From the NCBI GenBank assembly GCA_025716815.1, contig JAIXMN010000016.1:434001-498000 (forward strand): a stretch of DNA of 64,000 nt, in the 5' to 3' direction. The DNA is from Dichotomocladium elegans. Its lineage: Eukaryota > Mucoromycota > Mucoromycetes > Mucorales > Lichtheimiaceae. Position numbers and translations under genes: made by a program. Shown here one piece after another: positions 11,085 to 22,712 of the stretch (positions are counted from its first letter, which is position 1; every line of letters starts with the position of its first letter). The notes under the pieces are model-generated. The model did not search any database. It was not told where the DNA came from and saw nothing but the letters and a program-made list of their open reading frames with translations.

Positions 11085-11985
11085 ATGCTGCGACTCTTTA
11101 CCAGCAAGGCTCCGCGTATCTCATTAGCCATTCAAACCCGGATTGCACAGCAACAATGTTTGAAGCGATCCATTACCTCCACAACTGGTAAAACAGCCAC
11201 CCCCTCCCACATGGATACGCACGGGTGTGTGTGTGTATGTGCCTGCGCACCTTTATAACTGTGACTAAAATGGCATTTTGGCAATTTACTTTTCTCCCCA
11301 TGCAGCTGTCTGGCACGGCAAGGGTGGTGTTGCCCGAGGTGAAGGGTAATGTTTGCTCAGACAATGTTCTATATATATACATAAAAGCTTGCTCACGATA
11401 TTATATATATAGTCCATATACCGTCAACTTTATCATGCCCGAGGGGGAAACGATATCGGTGAAGGCGGTGGAAGGTGATTCGATGCTCGATCTTGCACAA
11501 CGTTACGACATTGATCTTGAATGTAAAAAAAAAAAAAAGCTTTGCGCCCGAAAAAGCAATAGCCGACAAGATAACACGGGGTCCTATATTAGGTGCCTGC
11601 GAGGGTTCGTTGGCATGTTCGACGTGCCATGTCATTCTGGAACCTGAATTCTATGACAAGATGGAAGAACCGTCAGACGAAGAGAATGACATGCTGGATC
11701 TGGCATTTGGATTGACAGAAACGTAAGTGTTGAAAGGATTGGGAGAGAGGCGAAAGGAGAGACATTGATTTTCTGCGGATAGTTCTCGACTCGGATGTCA
11801 AATTTTCATGAATAAGGATCTCGATGGACTCACAGTGCGTTTGCCATCGGCAACGCGCAACTTGCGTGTGGATGGTAAAAAGAGAGAGGGAGGGATACAA
11901 TGTGTGTATGTGGAAAGAAGGAACCTGATGCTGATCCCCCCCTTTTTTTTCGGCAATGGTAGGATCAAAGCCAACGCATCACTGA
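11085..11985 (+). CDS. YAH1: Mitochondrial adrenodoxin-type [2Fe-2S] ferredoxin
   Basis: This ferredoxin donates electrons in mitochondrial iron-sulfur cluster assembly and heme A synthesis. Six exons (11085-11187, 11306-11345, 11413-11522, 11593-11722, 11783-11874, 11963-11985) give about 165 residues. The N-terminus ([16 protein letters not shown], then KRSITST) is a basic, Ser-rich mitochondrial presequence. The domain starts at [15 protein letters not shown]. The cluster ligands lie in [18 protein letters not shown], with the fourth cysteine in [22 protein letters not shown] is the acidic interaction helix of the family. Two acceptor sites 30 nt apart (after 11562 or 11592) are both in frame. 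The downstream one gives the usual loop length but puts Cys in place of the usual Gly before the first ligand; the upstream one keeps Gly but inserts ten residues. Confidence 0.9.
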
Positions 11986-14453
11986 TCTATCGGATAAAAA
12001 AATCGCCCCCCCCACCCACTCACCCACCCATCATACCTAGAACTATTACGAAAGAAAGAAAGCATACATCCAAAGCGACCGTTCCATTCTTTTTCTGATT
12101 TATATTTCATGTAATTAATCATTTCAAAATAACAAAAGTCTGCTGAGGTCAATCTATCAATGAACAAAGTAGTGATATGTCGTATTACATAAAGTATTCC
12201 AAGGCGATATGTTATCTTTAGTCTTACCAACCCGCCCATCGGCGTTGATGGGGGGTGGAGGGAGATGTTTGTGGCAGTGCCCACTGTTTTATGGCTGTGG
12301 AGGTAAAATGTGGTCCGTGCCCTTGATTGAATCGTCTTAAACAACTAGCAATACTGAATTCTAGTCGCGTAAAAGGACTGCAATGATGGATAGCCGCGTG
12401 CCTGATGGTGGGCACGAATAGTACGTTCGGGACATAACCCCCCAAGCCTATGCAGACGTCTTTTTCTCAATTCTAAAAATCGTACACTCTCTTTACTCGA
12501 CTACGAGGGATATCTCACTGCCAAGAACTAGGCATCTATACTTGTCAAGACTTTCTACACAGCAACCACCCAATTTTTTATTTCGAAAACCTCGTCTGTA
12601 CGCATTTTACAAAAAGTCGCAAGCGGATGAAAAGCCTCTCAACTCTATGAACGCAAGGTTTGGCAGTAAGGCCGTGTTCGTGGTGGGAAATTGATGTGCT
12701 CCTCATACCAGATACTATGAGCCCACCGGCAAAACCGGCTGGTGCTGTCCTGCATGCTGTAAAGAGTGTCTCACTACTTTTAAATGGTGCCTAATCCACA
12801 TGCCCATATCGAACACCCAACAGCCCAGTCACCCTCTGTCAGGGCCATGGTTACGGTATGAAGGACTCTCAGTGCGTAGATATTGATGTTTCAGCAAATG
12901 TTCAAACCAAAACTATCCATCAGGCATGATAGAAGGCGTTTGTCAACCAACATTGCATCAATAACCTCCGCGGTCTTTGGGAAGATGGCATCATCCTAGC
13001 AAGGTTTCAGAGAGGACGACGGGCAAGGCCAGGGAGACTACGGGCATAAATGCTGGGGTTCGATCGGGACGGCCATGACAACCCCCCGACCAATACTTTT
13101 CCACGTCAGTTCTCGCTGACGAACTCCAGGATAACCACAGTCCTGGGGGGGGCAAGCTCTCTTCCCTTGAAAGACCGGTGTGCTGTAAAGTTCACGGGTG
13201 TTGTGAAGGAGTAAAGTTCTCTGTTGATTAACATACTTTAATCCATGAATGCAACACTTCTTACCTATTGATAGGTCGTATTTTATACGCCATTATTTTT
13301 ATCTCGTGGACGCAATTTATTTTAGAAAATAAAGTACGCATGAGTGACAAACTCTTTTGTGTCCCAGCGCTTTGCATTAACGCAAATTATTTAAGTGACC
13401 ACCTAAAGCTCTGAATCAGCACAACGGACAAGCAATCCAGATACTCATCGTTTGAGATGCACGTCCAATAACGGGTCGCAAGAATGTATGTAGCTCGACT
13501 GACTATGTTGATGAGATTGATCAAGAAAGAATGTGCGGTTAGTTTTTGATATTTGCCTATGCATTTAAGTGCATTGAAACGAAGTGTACGTTATCTTTAC
13601 AAAAAAAAAAAAGACAGGTATACAGTATTCCATTTGACTGAAGTCGCTGTCTTTGCTCTTGTCTTTTGGCACTGGAACCATTGCGGAGGTCCCTTGGAGC
13701 ATGCCATGCTGTGCTTCATGTTGGTAGGGAAACTACGTAAACTGACCGAGGAAATGTGGTTCCTTCTAAGCCAATCCAGTCCATGTCGCACCAGCGCATC
13801 CAGGATCTTTATATTACTTGCTCCTGCCTACAGTACAGACTGCTCGAATCAACGCACTTTAAAAATATAAAACCCTTCGATCACACGTGGACAGCCGCCT
13901 CCTGGTCCTTTGTTCCTTAAAGGTGCGGTCAGGCTTGCTTTCATACTGTGAATACCCATCGCTGTGCTGAACGGGACGTGGAACCTCACGTGGTCATTTT
14001 GCCAATAGCAGATGCACTAAAACCTTCTACTTAAAACATCAGCTTGTTTTGGTCAGTGTTCTTTGTGTTCTTTGATCATGTGCTTTATCCGTTGCCTTGA
14101 AAACAAATGCCTCCACATCAATAATAATAATCTATAGACTCAGGGCTGCCATCAAGGTGGCCCTACTCATCTGCATGTGGTTACTGAATTAGAATGGTGA
14201 ACATGTGTATAAAAGGCGAAGGTCCAAAGGTTAAAAGAGCAAGGATATCTTGGGAAAACCCGACTTTCTGATGTCTGCATTAATATCGTTTCTTAACGAA
14301 AGGCGCGGTGAGCAAATCTTTTTTTTTTGTTGCTGATGCGGCTATTTAAAAAAAAATAGACACAAAGCTTAACAGCAAAATTAAAACACTTGCCCTACTT
14401 GCCCATTCCCTTCCCCGTCTGCCTGCCTGTCTTTGTCTCTCTTCCAACGCGCA
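11986..14453. other. Gene-poor intergenic region
   Basis: About 2.5 kb without a recognisable gene. Open frames here are short and lack known motifs; the longest, at 13553-13870 on the plus strand, has no family resemblance and was not called. Stop codons are frequent in all frames, which suggests decayed mobile DNA or plain spacer. Pyrimidine-rich sequence at 14390-14445 is the likely promoter-proximal region of EMG1. Confidence 0.45.
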
Positions 14454-15566
14454 ATGACCGATCACGCTGACCAAGGAAGCGATTCAACCTCAACCACGCC
14501 ATCAGACACCCCCTCTCCTGAGGATTCCTCCTCTCCTGCCGCAAAGCAACAGCTTATTGTCATTCTGGAAAATGCCTCGTTGGAAGCTGCAAAATTGAAT
14601 CCCTTCCGCTTCGATTCCAAAATGCAATTGCTGAATTGCGATGAGCATCAATCGATTCTTAAGCGATTGGGAAGAGATATTGCCGACGCACGTCCTGATA
14701 TCGTGCACCAGGTATATGGGAAAGAAGCTGGAATGAGGAAGAGAGATATCCATACTTATTGCCGCCTTGCCGACGACCTCTTTTTTTTTTTTACCCCTCC
14801 CTATCACGGCTTTCGTTGCTATACCACAGTGCCTTTTAGCACTTCTTGATAGTCCTCTTAACAAGTCCGGCCACCTCCAGGTAAGTTTTCCCCTGGCAGA
14901 ATATAGCCGTAATTGAGTGCTGAAAGCAACCTGAACAACTGTATGAAAAAAAAAGGTGTACATCCACACTGCCAAGGGCGTCGTGATCCGCATCAATCCT
15001 GAATGCCGTATTCCACGGACAATCAAGCGCTTTTCGGGTTTGATGGGTAAAACTTCACACATGCGCTTATATGGAGAAGTACGGGCGTCTGATCGTTCGT
15101 TTCTCTCTAGTGCAATTGTTGGAGAAAGGCTGTATTGTCAGCGGTGAGGACAGCAACAATAAGCTTCTGGAGATAATACCGCCACCCGTTACTCAATATA
15201 TACCAGAAAATGCAATGAAACTTGGCAAGTGTGGTATCCAAAAGAGAGGGAATGTTGGTGCTAATGATCGCCCTCACAATAGCAATGTCGTGGAACGCGC
15301 CCAAGGTCCGCTTGTACAAATATTTCAAGGAGATTCCAGAGGACAAGCCTATAGTTGTGGCAGTGGGCGCGATGGCCAAAGGCGCAGATACCTTTGCAGA
15401 TGCCTATTGCGACAGCAAAATAGGTAAAAAAAAAAAAAGAGATAGACTGAGTAACCATGATTCACGTTTGTTAAACCCACTAGGTATTTCGAGCTATGCA
15501 TTGTCCGCCTCAGTCGCATGCAGCAAGGTGTGCTGTGCACTTGAGGATCTGTGGGACATCATGTAA
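14454..15566 (+). CDS. EMG1: EMG1/NEP1 18S rRNA pseudouridine N1-methyltransferase
   Basis: Nep1/Emg1 is a SPOUT methyltransferase that N1-methylates a pseudouridine in helix 35 of 18S rRNA and is needed for small-subunit assembly in the nucleolus. Six exons (14454-14711, 14830-14880, 14956-15046, 15111-15224, 15283-15423, 15484-15566) join to about 245 residues, the usual family length. Conserved blocks in order are LIVILENASLE, QLLNCDEHQSILKRLGRDI, ARPDIVHQ, CLLALLDSPLNKSG, VYIHTAKGVVIRINP, RIPRTIKRFSGLM, PEDKPIVVAVGAMAKGADTF and the C-terminal SSYALSASVACSKVCCALEDLWDI. Intron 4 (15225-15282) starts with GC instead of GT, and intron 2 ends with AAG after an A-tract. The N-terminus is a Ser/Thr/Pro-rich extension. 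Confidence 0.95.
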
Positions 15567-15650
15567 AAGAAAAAAAAAAGAGAGGGACATAGATCATGCA
15601 ACATAGTTTTTGCACTATTTTCCACAATTAATAATGACACATTTTTTAAC

Positions 15651-16010
15651 ATGAGTAGTGGATTTTTTTTTTCTTGCAGAGACAAAATTTCCGTTCACAA
15701 GCTTGGATATCGTGAAATAGAAAGCCTGGGCTTGTTATTATGCATATGTATCTCTAAGCCAAAGAATGCAGATAGTTATGCAGTGTACAGAGATCAAGAC
15801 AAAGAGATATTTTTAAGTTTGATATTCGAGTGCAAAGCAACTAGGGATACATGTTCATTTCAGGCAGAGTTGCGAATGATAGATATAAAAACGACCTTGA
15901 GTATATTTCTAGGAAACGAAGAACCAGGGGCGGTTCACGTACATATCTGTAATAAAGAGCATAAGAGTGTTGTTTTCGATTGCTTGATGAGAATTCATCC
16001 ATTGGCGTAG
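15651..16010 (+). CDS. Small hypothetical open reading frame
   Basis: A 119-codon open frame lies 85 nt downstream of EMG1 on the same strand. Its second half (around KATRDTCSFQAELRMIDIKT and HICNKEHKSVVF) has the look of alternating beta-strand protein sequence, but no family was recognised. A pyrimidine-rich acceptor (tttcttgcag) at 15665-15679 suggests that, if real, the true exon starts there and the ATG belongs elsewhere. It could be part of a multi-exon gene or a fortuitous frame. Confidence 0.25.
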   Translation: MSSGFFFSCRDKISVHKLGYREIESLGLLLCICISKPKNADSYAVYRDQDKEIFLSLIFECKATRDTCSFQAELRMIDIKTTLSIFLGNEEPGAVHVHICNKEHKSVVFDCLMRIHPLA

Positions 16011-18466
16011 AACCGCTTATCGAGGAACAACTCCACAACAACCCCCCCCTCTGTTTTTTTTTATCCGACGCAGGCTCTCCAGTTCCTCAATGAAACTTTT
16101 GAATTCGAACCTAACACCCTCCCCCTTCCTCTTGCGAATTGACCGGCAAAACCTGTATCCAAGTTTACAGAAGAGAGAATATGAAAGTATACTGTAAATC
16201 CGCAGAGGACATGGATTGGAGCATGTACGTATTCAGTCCAGGGTCCTTCCATTTTGGTGTCGAAAAGTGTCGTCGATTCCGGCAATACGTATGCACGCTT
16301 ATTTTGTTCCTGGACGCATAGTCTCCCTCTTTTGCTGCTCAATCCCGGTTAATACCAGTACAGGTACGAATGAACGCGTGTTAAAACTAAAGTGATATCT
16401 CTAAATCTTACATCATATACTAGTAAGGAGCACATGTAGGCTCTTGTTACATCGGACTTCAGGTATCCGTACAAAAGAACCGTCTCTGCTTGATTAAGCT
16501 TAAGCCTACATACCTTTCCCCCCCCCTGAAACTACATAGGGCTCCTCCAAAGAACCAGTGCTTCCTCCTGAAGGTGAAATACTCCCGGTCATTTCATGAC
16601 GTGATGACAGTGCATACGGCTTATCTATAAGTAAGGACTATGCCACTACTTTGCTTTTCATGTTCTTAGATACAGCAGCCGGTGCTCCGTACCTATGAGA
16701 CCAATGAGCTCCTCTGTGAAATCATGACTCTGTCAAATGAATCATTATTGATCCAGGGTGCAGACCAATCTTCCCTGTCATCCTCTAATGCGATACAATG
16801 AAAAGACTCCCTGATAGAAGGCCCGAAACTGCGATATCTCTGGCGGTATTAAGTCAAAGGCGGGTGCAGGAGCGCGTTCGATTTCTACGGATATTTGGGT
16901 AGATGTGATTTCTTTTTTACGTTCTTCTTGCTGCGACCATTAGAACCGACATCAGTAGTGATACCATTTCGGGTACAACACTAGTGCGACGTCAGACTCC
17001 CCCCCCTTGGACGCGGGATCTGGACCTTGCTACGTAACAAGTACTCATTCTACATTATTTGATCTTTGGCGCCGATGGCCTCCAAGCCTACGTAAAGCGC
17101 GATAAGGGCTGCAACAATATCAACCGGATCACCCGTTTCCTTTTTAATGCAGCTACAGAAAAAAAGGGGGGGTTGGAGATATCCTGTTTATTGGTTATCA
17201 TACATCTGAACCTGACCATTTTCTTAACCGTTAAGGAACGTGTTTGTGTTATTCATTGCCGATACCGGTCTTTCCAGCCGCTGCATTAAAATTGTTCCAT
17301 GCTTATGCATTCGTTCAGTTGCAGGATTACCTACACAGAACTTTAAGGTAGAGAATCATTGCTCTATACACTTCAGCCTGCGAATGCTTGGGCATACGAG
17401 ATAAATGGTGGTGGCTGGGCAGAACATACAATTTCTGGATAATGTACTGTATCTGTTTTGGGTATATCCGATCGCCTCGTGCCATTGACCGTGCCAATGG
17501 AGCGCACATACACAATTCTCTTCCTCCGGGTGTGCGAGACAAGATCTAGCACGTTGAACTGTCCAATGCAGATCACTGCTATAAAACCTTGTTTGCTTTA
17601 TCTAACTGCCAGTGTTTTTAGGTCTCTTTCGCCGCCTTATGGCCGCCAATAGTAGTATCTGCCCTCCCCATTTCTCAAACGTCCGTCGCTCAAGAAGTCT
17701 CGTCGTCATCGTCATCATCATCAGTTGTTGGTGCGTCCTCTTGTTCTTTGAAAGCTTTATTGGCTTGTGTAGTATCGCATCTCTGAATTTTCGCGGGCAG
17801 ATACGACTAAGCCCTGACCCGAATTCGTCTGATGGGTAGAAAACAGTACCGTGGTTTCTTTCGTGGGAGGGGACGGGAGGACGAAGGCTTTTCTTTTACC
17901 GGATGGGGAAAACGCCGTACATGGAAGGCCCAAGATATGAAAGACAATTTTGTGTGAATTATGTAGGACGTATACAGAGTCCTACACCGGGTTTTGCAAT
18001 AACAAAGAAAAAGAATATAGATGCACCGAGAGGAGGTATGGTGTGTTGGCAGTCTATTTGATGACAAGATGCCTTTGTTTCTTATTGCACAGTACAATAC
18101 GAACCACCTATCTATCAACTGGGAATCGTTAACTGGGGAGAAGAGGATTAGGAGACCATGCGGGCAGTGGCAATGGCAGAAGCAACATATATTCCGCGAC
18201 TCTTCTGGAAATCCAAGGCTTTTTATATACTTACATTAGCATATTCTATATAATGTAGCTGGTGCAGGAGAAGAAGTTCGGAATCATTCCCCTCCTTTAC
18301 TGCCTCTACAACGCCGATGATTTCGTCGTTATATAAAAAAAAAAGGAGCTATCGGTCATCATAACAAATAAATCAAACAGTAAATCCTCAACTTGCACAT
18401 CGCATTCAAACATATTCGTGTTTTGTAAAAGGCGTCGAATTCGTCATATTTGAATATTTTGAACAA
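16011..18466. other. Gene-poor intergenic region
   Basis: About 2.5 kb with no gene recognised. On the minus strand near 17700-17770 a frame ends in an acidic tail (DDDDDDDETS then stop), which looks like a real protein C-terminus, but no upstream exon could be linked to it. C-tracts and A-tracts are common. Other open frames are short and featureless. Confidence 0.35.
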
Positions 18467-18490
18467 GTGTGTGTGTGTGTGTGTGTGTGT
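18467..18490. repeat. (GT)12 microsatellite
   Basis: Twelve uninterrupted GT dinucleotides lie in the intergenic region upstream of the WOPR regulator gene. Purine-pyrimidine alternation of this kind is a common simple repeat and may vary in length between strains. Confidence 0.95.
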
Positions 18491-18981
18491 ATGACGAGAA
18501 CGCAATCCCTCGGTGATAGACAATAAAAAATGGATAGAATCCGGTAGTGTTTGACATTTATCCATGCATGCGGTGTATAAAGCTTAACTGTCTGCTATGG
18601 GCAAAATGCATCGAGAACAGGGGCTGAGATACATTGAGAAAAGGGGTTAGGGGAGGATGTGCTGACCGTAGCCGAGTTTACAAACCTATGGTTGCATTCA
18701 GTTAGGCCGCTAAATTTTTTAGCCGGAGGGTACCTTTTTCTTTTTCTTTTTCTTCTCCCTCGCTCTGCGCTGCATATCTTCCGCTTTCCCCACTCGTCTT
18801 TTTGCTTCCACTGTTGGGAATAAAAATAGAAGCGCCCCTATCATCAATACATATATCACAAGGAGCGCTGAGAATCAAGCATTTGTAAGTTTTGATTCCT
18901 CCATTCTCCATTCGCCTGTGACAAAAAAAGACGCGGCCAAACGAGGAACGAACAGTGACAGAGCAACATTGACAGCACACC

Positions 18982-20658
18982 ATGCTTGTGACCGAGACAT
19001 TTCACGGGTATATTGAAACAACTCAAGATGTTCTTCTCATCTTCGAAGGGTGTCGACGGGGGCTCTTGCCGAGAATATCCAGGCGCCTTCAAGAGAAAGA
19101 GCGGAAGATGATACAGTCGGGATCTGTCTTCGTGTTTGACGAACGGGAGTCAGGTGAGGAGATGCAAACGGATGAAGGCTGAAAATGAGCAATTTTTATT
19201 CAGACGGAAGACGACAAAGGGATTAAGCGGTGGACGGATGGCTACGTGTGGAGCCCTTCGCGTATCCTTGGGAACTTTCTAATCTACCGTGAGCTCGACA
19301 AACGGTCTCCCAGCAAACGGGGATCGTTTTCTTCAGCTCCGCTTGCATCAGCGGGAGAGGGAAACATCAGTTCCACCAACAACAGGCAACGAAGTTATTC
19401 CGCAGACCAATCCTCCGTTGGCTCAGCTGCGGGCGCCATCGGCGCAGCCGGCCGACATCAGCAACTGGACCGGCGCCTTGTCGGAAGCCTCTCTGACTCG
19501 TACAAGTTTCGCAAGAATGGATTGATCAAGAAAACAATGTCGATTGTAGTGAACGGGGTGTCGCAGCACTTGATTTCATACTACACGCCGCAGGATGTCA
19601 TGAATAATCGGCTTCGGACACCTTCGTCTGTACCAGAGCTTGCAAGCTTGGAGATCTCGCTTGAATTGCTAGCAAGGCAGAACTTTCGTATCCCGCCCAT
19701 GATCGAACCAACTTTTGACTCGATCGGCACCAGAGTAGGCACTGGGCCGGACGGTTGCAACCCACTAGGGACTGGCGATGGCAGCGGCGATGGCAGTAGT
19801 TCTACCTATACTTATAATGGTACACGTTTGATCAAAAAGAGGTATAACGTCGGTGCCCTTTTAACTCTTTTTCGTTTCGTAGATCGGCGCAGCAGCCACC
19901 AATCCTTGCGGAGCATGTCGCTGAGCTCATTTCGTGGGCCCGACCCGCACCACCATCCTTATCACAGCACTGCACGCCCTCCTCCTCCATTGGATCCGAC
20001 CGCCCTCATGTGGCACCCAACAGAACAGCCCAAACTCCCTTACGGCGCAATGTACAATAGCGATGGCCAGCAACCATCACCCGTCGCAAAGACAGCTTCC
20101 TCTAGTTCCTCCCCAGATTCACCTGCGCCCTCATATATTGCCCACCATCAGGAGCGTCTTCATCATCAAGAACACTATTCTGCCTCCTCAAATCCTTCAC
20201 CATCCAGCGACATCCATATTACTGATCAATACAATAGACCCTACAGTAGCCCATTACAGCATCACCAACAGTTGGAACAACGCCCGCCCCCGCCGAACGA
20301 CTACATGGTTAACCTTTATCAACACCAGCACAAGGGAATTGACCAACTCCTAAACCCTATTCATCCTCTCAATGCGCCCTCTCCTTCATCATCCCAGCAC
20401 CAGCACCATCCTCAGCAGTCCTTTTATTCTGCTGCTGATCCCGCTTCGAATAGTCTCCATGTTGCCAGAGACACTGCAGGCTCTCTCGCTGGTCCAATTC
20501 CACAGCAGCAACCCGCACAACAAGATCCGAGACAACTCACTGATGCATTTAGAATGATACAGCACCATCATCACCATACCCCTTCCCATACTGTCATCAG
20601 TCCCTTTCATGCCCATCAAGACGGTCAAGACATGGCAGGGCCATTGATACTCAAGTGA
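18982..20658 (+). CDS. Gti1/Pac2 (WOPR) family transcription regulator
   Basis: This belongs to the WOPR DNA-binding family (Wor1, Ryp1, Gti1, Pac2), fungal nuclear regulators of morphology, conjugation and development. Two exons (18982-19153, 19220-20658) give about 536 residues. WOPRa is at the N-terminus: ETFHGYIETTQDVLLIFEG, GLLPRISRRLQEKERK and SGSVFVFDERESG, continuing over the intron into IKRWTDGYVWSPSRILGNF and LIYRELDKR. WOPRb follows a Ser-rich linker: SDSYKFRKNGLIKKTMSI, NGVSQHLISYY and the rest to about residue 215. The C-terminal 300 residues are rich in Pro, His, Gln and Ser, as in many activators of this family. The join keeps the invariant ESGIKRW and uses an AAG acceptor. The gene converges with the cyclin gene to its right. 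Confidence 0.92.
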
Positions 20659-21161
20659 GCCAACATGTCCAAACAATCTTGTTTATAAAAATAAATTTCG
20701 TATACAAGATAAAAAAAAAAAAGGAATATATATGTACAAAAAGGGATCGATCGCATAAAATGATGCTGACAAAAATTGTTGTGCAAAAAATGACCTTCCC
20801 AGCCCGGACTCTACCTGCCCCACCCCCCAAGGTCGTATCCTAATGTGCACGTGGCGATGACCACGGAAGGCCGCGCCAGAAGCAACGCCTCGTGAGCGCG
20901 CGAGGAAGACACCGATATCCTTTTTGAAGTTTCTCTTCCATGGTTTATTCCCAAGTACGGGTGCAAATCGATATAGAGATTATGGTCCTGCGACTTCAGA
21001 ACTGGCAGGGTGCGACTTTATGATTTTGAAAAATAGTTTATATAAATATGAACAGGTCTGTAGGGTCGAGGAAAGAAAATAGAAAACCCCTCCCTTCCCC
21101 TTTGTGGCAATAATTATGAGATGCAATGAAACAAAAGAAACAAATCGGAGAATATCAAAGC
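20659..21161. other. Convergent intergenic spacer
   Basis: This is the short spacer between the 3' ends of the WOPR gene (+) and the cyclin gene (-). AT-rich tracts near 20690-20740 and 21030-21050 are the likely 3'-end processing regions. It also contains a copy of a short dispersed repeat, listed separately. Confidence 0.5.
20826..20920 (+). repeat. Short dispersed repeat, copy 1 (internally deleted)
   Basis: GTATCCtaATGTGCACgTGG and the following GCGATgACCAcGG-GGAAGG match 47115-47155 closely. The next blocks, CGCCAGAAGCAACGCC and GTGAGCGCGCGAGGAAGA, match 47200-47310 in the same order but without the intervening bases. The copy is therefore the same family as the one at 47.1 kb with an internal deletion. 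No coding capacity is visible. Confidence 0.6.
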
Positions 21162-22712
21162 CTATGGTGCTGCATCTTTTAGCATTCGATCATCAAACAG
21201 GTAGGAACAAACGATTGTCGCATCTGACCTGTTTTGGGAAGACGCATTCTTCGTTGCTGCGTTGGAAGGATGGGTCCCATACGGCGGAATAGTCGCGATG
21301 GCATAAGCAGATGGGTCAATGTAATAGGCTGTAGCATATACTGGGGGTGCATTGGCTGGCACAAGTCTTAGGAAATCTTGGTGGTGATAGGACGGATATG
21401 TGGGCACATACTGCCCAGCCGGCGGTGCATTGTAACCTAGAACTGTTGCGGAAGGAACCGTCTTTCCATGGCGCAGGTACGGTGATGGTTTATCGACCTT
21501 CGGCTTTGTCATATCATTATTGCGATCGCTATCCTTTTGGAAAGCTGGGTTTTGTTCTTGCCCCCACTTTAAGGGCGCAGAAGGCGGCGGTATCCTGAGT
21601 AGTACTCGTGATGGCGTTTGCTGGGAGGCGGGCATTGCGGCAAATTGAGGCTGCTCCAAGAATGTGTAGTGCAGTTTCTGTTGGACTTGGCATCGTTTTG
21701 GCTCCAAAGCCCGTGATGGAATGGACATGCCAGCCTGGTCTCCCTGTTTGGGATACTGTTGTTTCTGATGCCGATTTTTGAATCGAACAAGGGCCGTTTT
21801 CCATCGCTTAAATTCGTCCTTATCAACGAACAAGTTGTATTCTAGGACATCGAGGAACTCGCTTTCCATGCTATTGAGGTCCGTGAGCGCCATCCCCGTC
21901 ACTTCGGACCACGTTTTATTGGTGAACGTGTTATCATCCAGGTACTTGTTGGCTTTTTTTTAAAAAAAAAAATATATAGAAAGGAGCCTTTTCAGTCTTC
22001 ACGAGGTGGATCAAAAATCATACGCATGCATATGAAGTAAATGGCGATGGTCGGTTGGTCGGTTTACCTAGCATGAGTGCGACTGTGAAAACACGATATT
22101 CAGACCCATCAGCGCCTTGGATGTTTGGGTTGAGCTGTAGCGCCATGGCAATATATTTTAAGGAAAGCATCACAACTGATTCGGACAATTGAGTCGCATG
22201 TAGAATCTGGGACATTATCAAATTCACGTATCATTGGACCGATGGTTTTACCCTTCCAGCATGAACAAACACGCACGCCCACGCACGGCAATCAAGAGAA
22301 AAAAAACAGGTACCTGGCGAGAGAAATTTTTAAAGGGAGTACTCGCTGCATAGGCTATCCCTCGACCTGGATGTGTATCCTGTGGCTCTGGAAAGAAAAC
22401 ATGACCGGAGAAGGAGGACGACGGCCTGCTGGTATAATGCATTGCCAGAACAGAAGGTTGCCGCTCATGCCACATTAACATAACCATAGCCGACGCAAAT
22501 TCGGCTAGTTGTGGGAGCGGCAAGTCAAGACCTTGCCCTGCGTCTGTTGCGCTCGGTATCGGTTCTGATGGCGGCAATGATGCTAACGGGTGCTGAATAA
22601 GCCGAAGCGGCATAAAGGGAGGCGGAGGCGGCTGAATCTGAGGATAGATGGTTCCAGTCATAACAATTGTGTTCACTTGAGCGGGATGGGTATAATGCGA
22701 GTACATTGACAC
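21162..22712 (-). CDS. PHO80/PCL-type cyclin
   Basis: Three exons on the minus strand (22712-22314, 22206-22068, 21952-21162) join in phase to about 442 residues. The cyclin box runs from LAEFASAMVMLMWHER in exon 1, through FKNFSRQ, ILHATQLSESVVMLSLKYIA and SEYRVFTVALMLA in exon 2, to NKYLDDNTFTNKTWSEVTGM and LNSMESEFLDVLEYNLFV in exon 3. This is the pattern of Pho80-like cyclins, which partner a Pho85/CDK5-type kinase in nutrient and cell-cycle signalling. The N-terminus and the C-terminal 200 residues are Pro- and Gln-rich and probably disordered. The intron 2 acceptor is AAG at the end of an A-tract. Which Pho85 cyclin subclass it belongs to is not decided. Confidence 0.9.

Noticed and set aside
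13040..13085. tRNA-like B box (GGGTTCGATCGGGAC)
   Set aside because: The GGTTCGA core is present, but no acceptor stem, A box or cloverleaf could be drawn around it.
19842..19882. Possible third intron in the WOPR gene
   Set aside because: Its removal would change frame and destroy the long Pro/His/Gln-rich C-terminal frame, which fits the family.
21569..21826. Minus-strand alternative frames inside the cyclin 3' exon
   Set aside because: They are shadows of the cyclin C-terminal frame.
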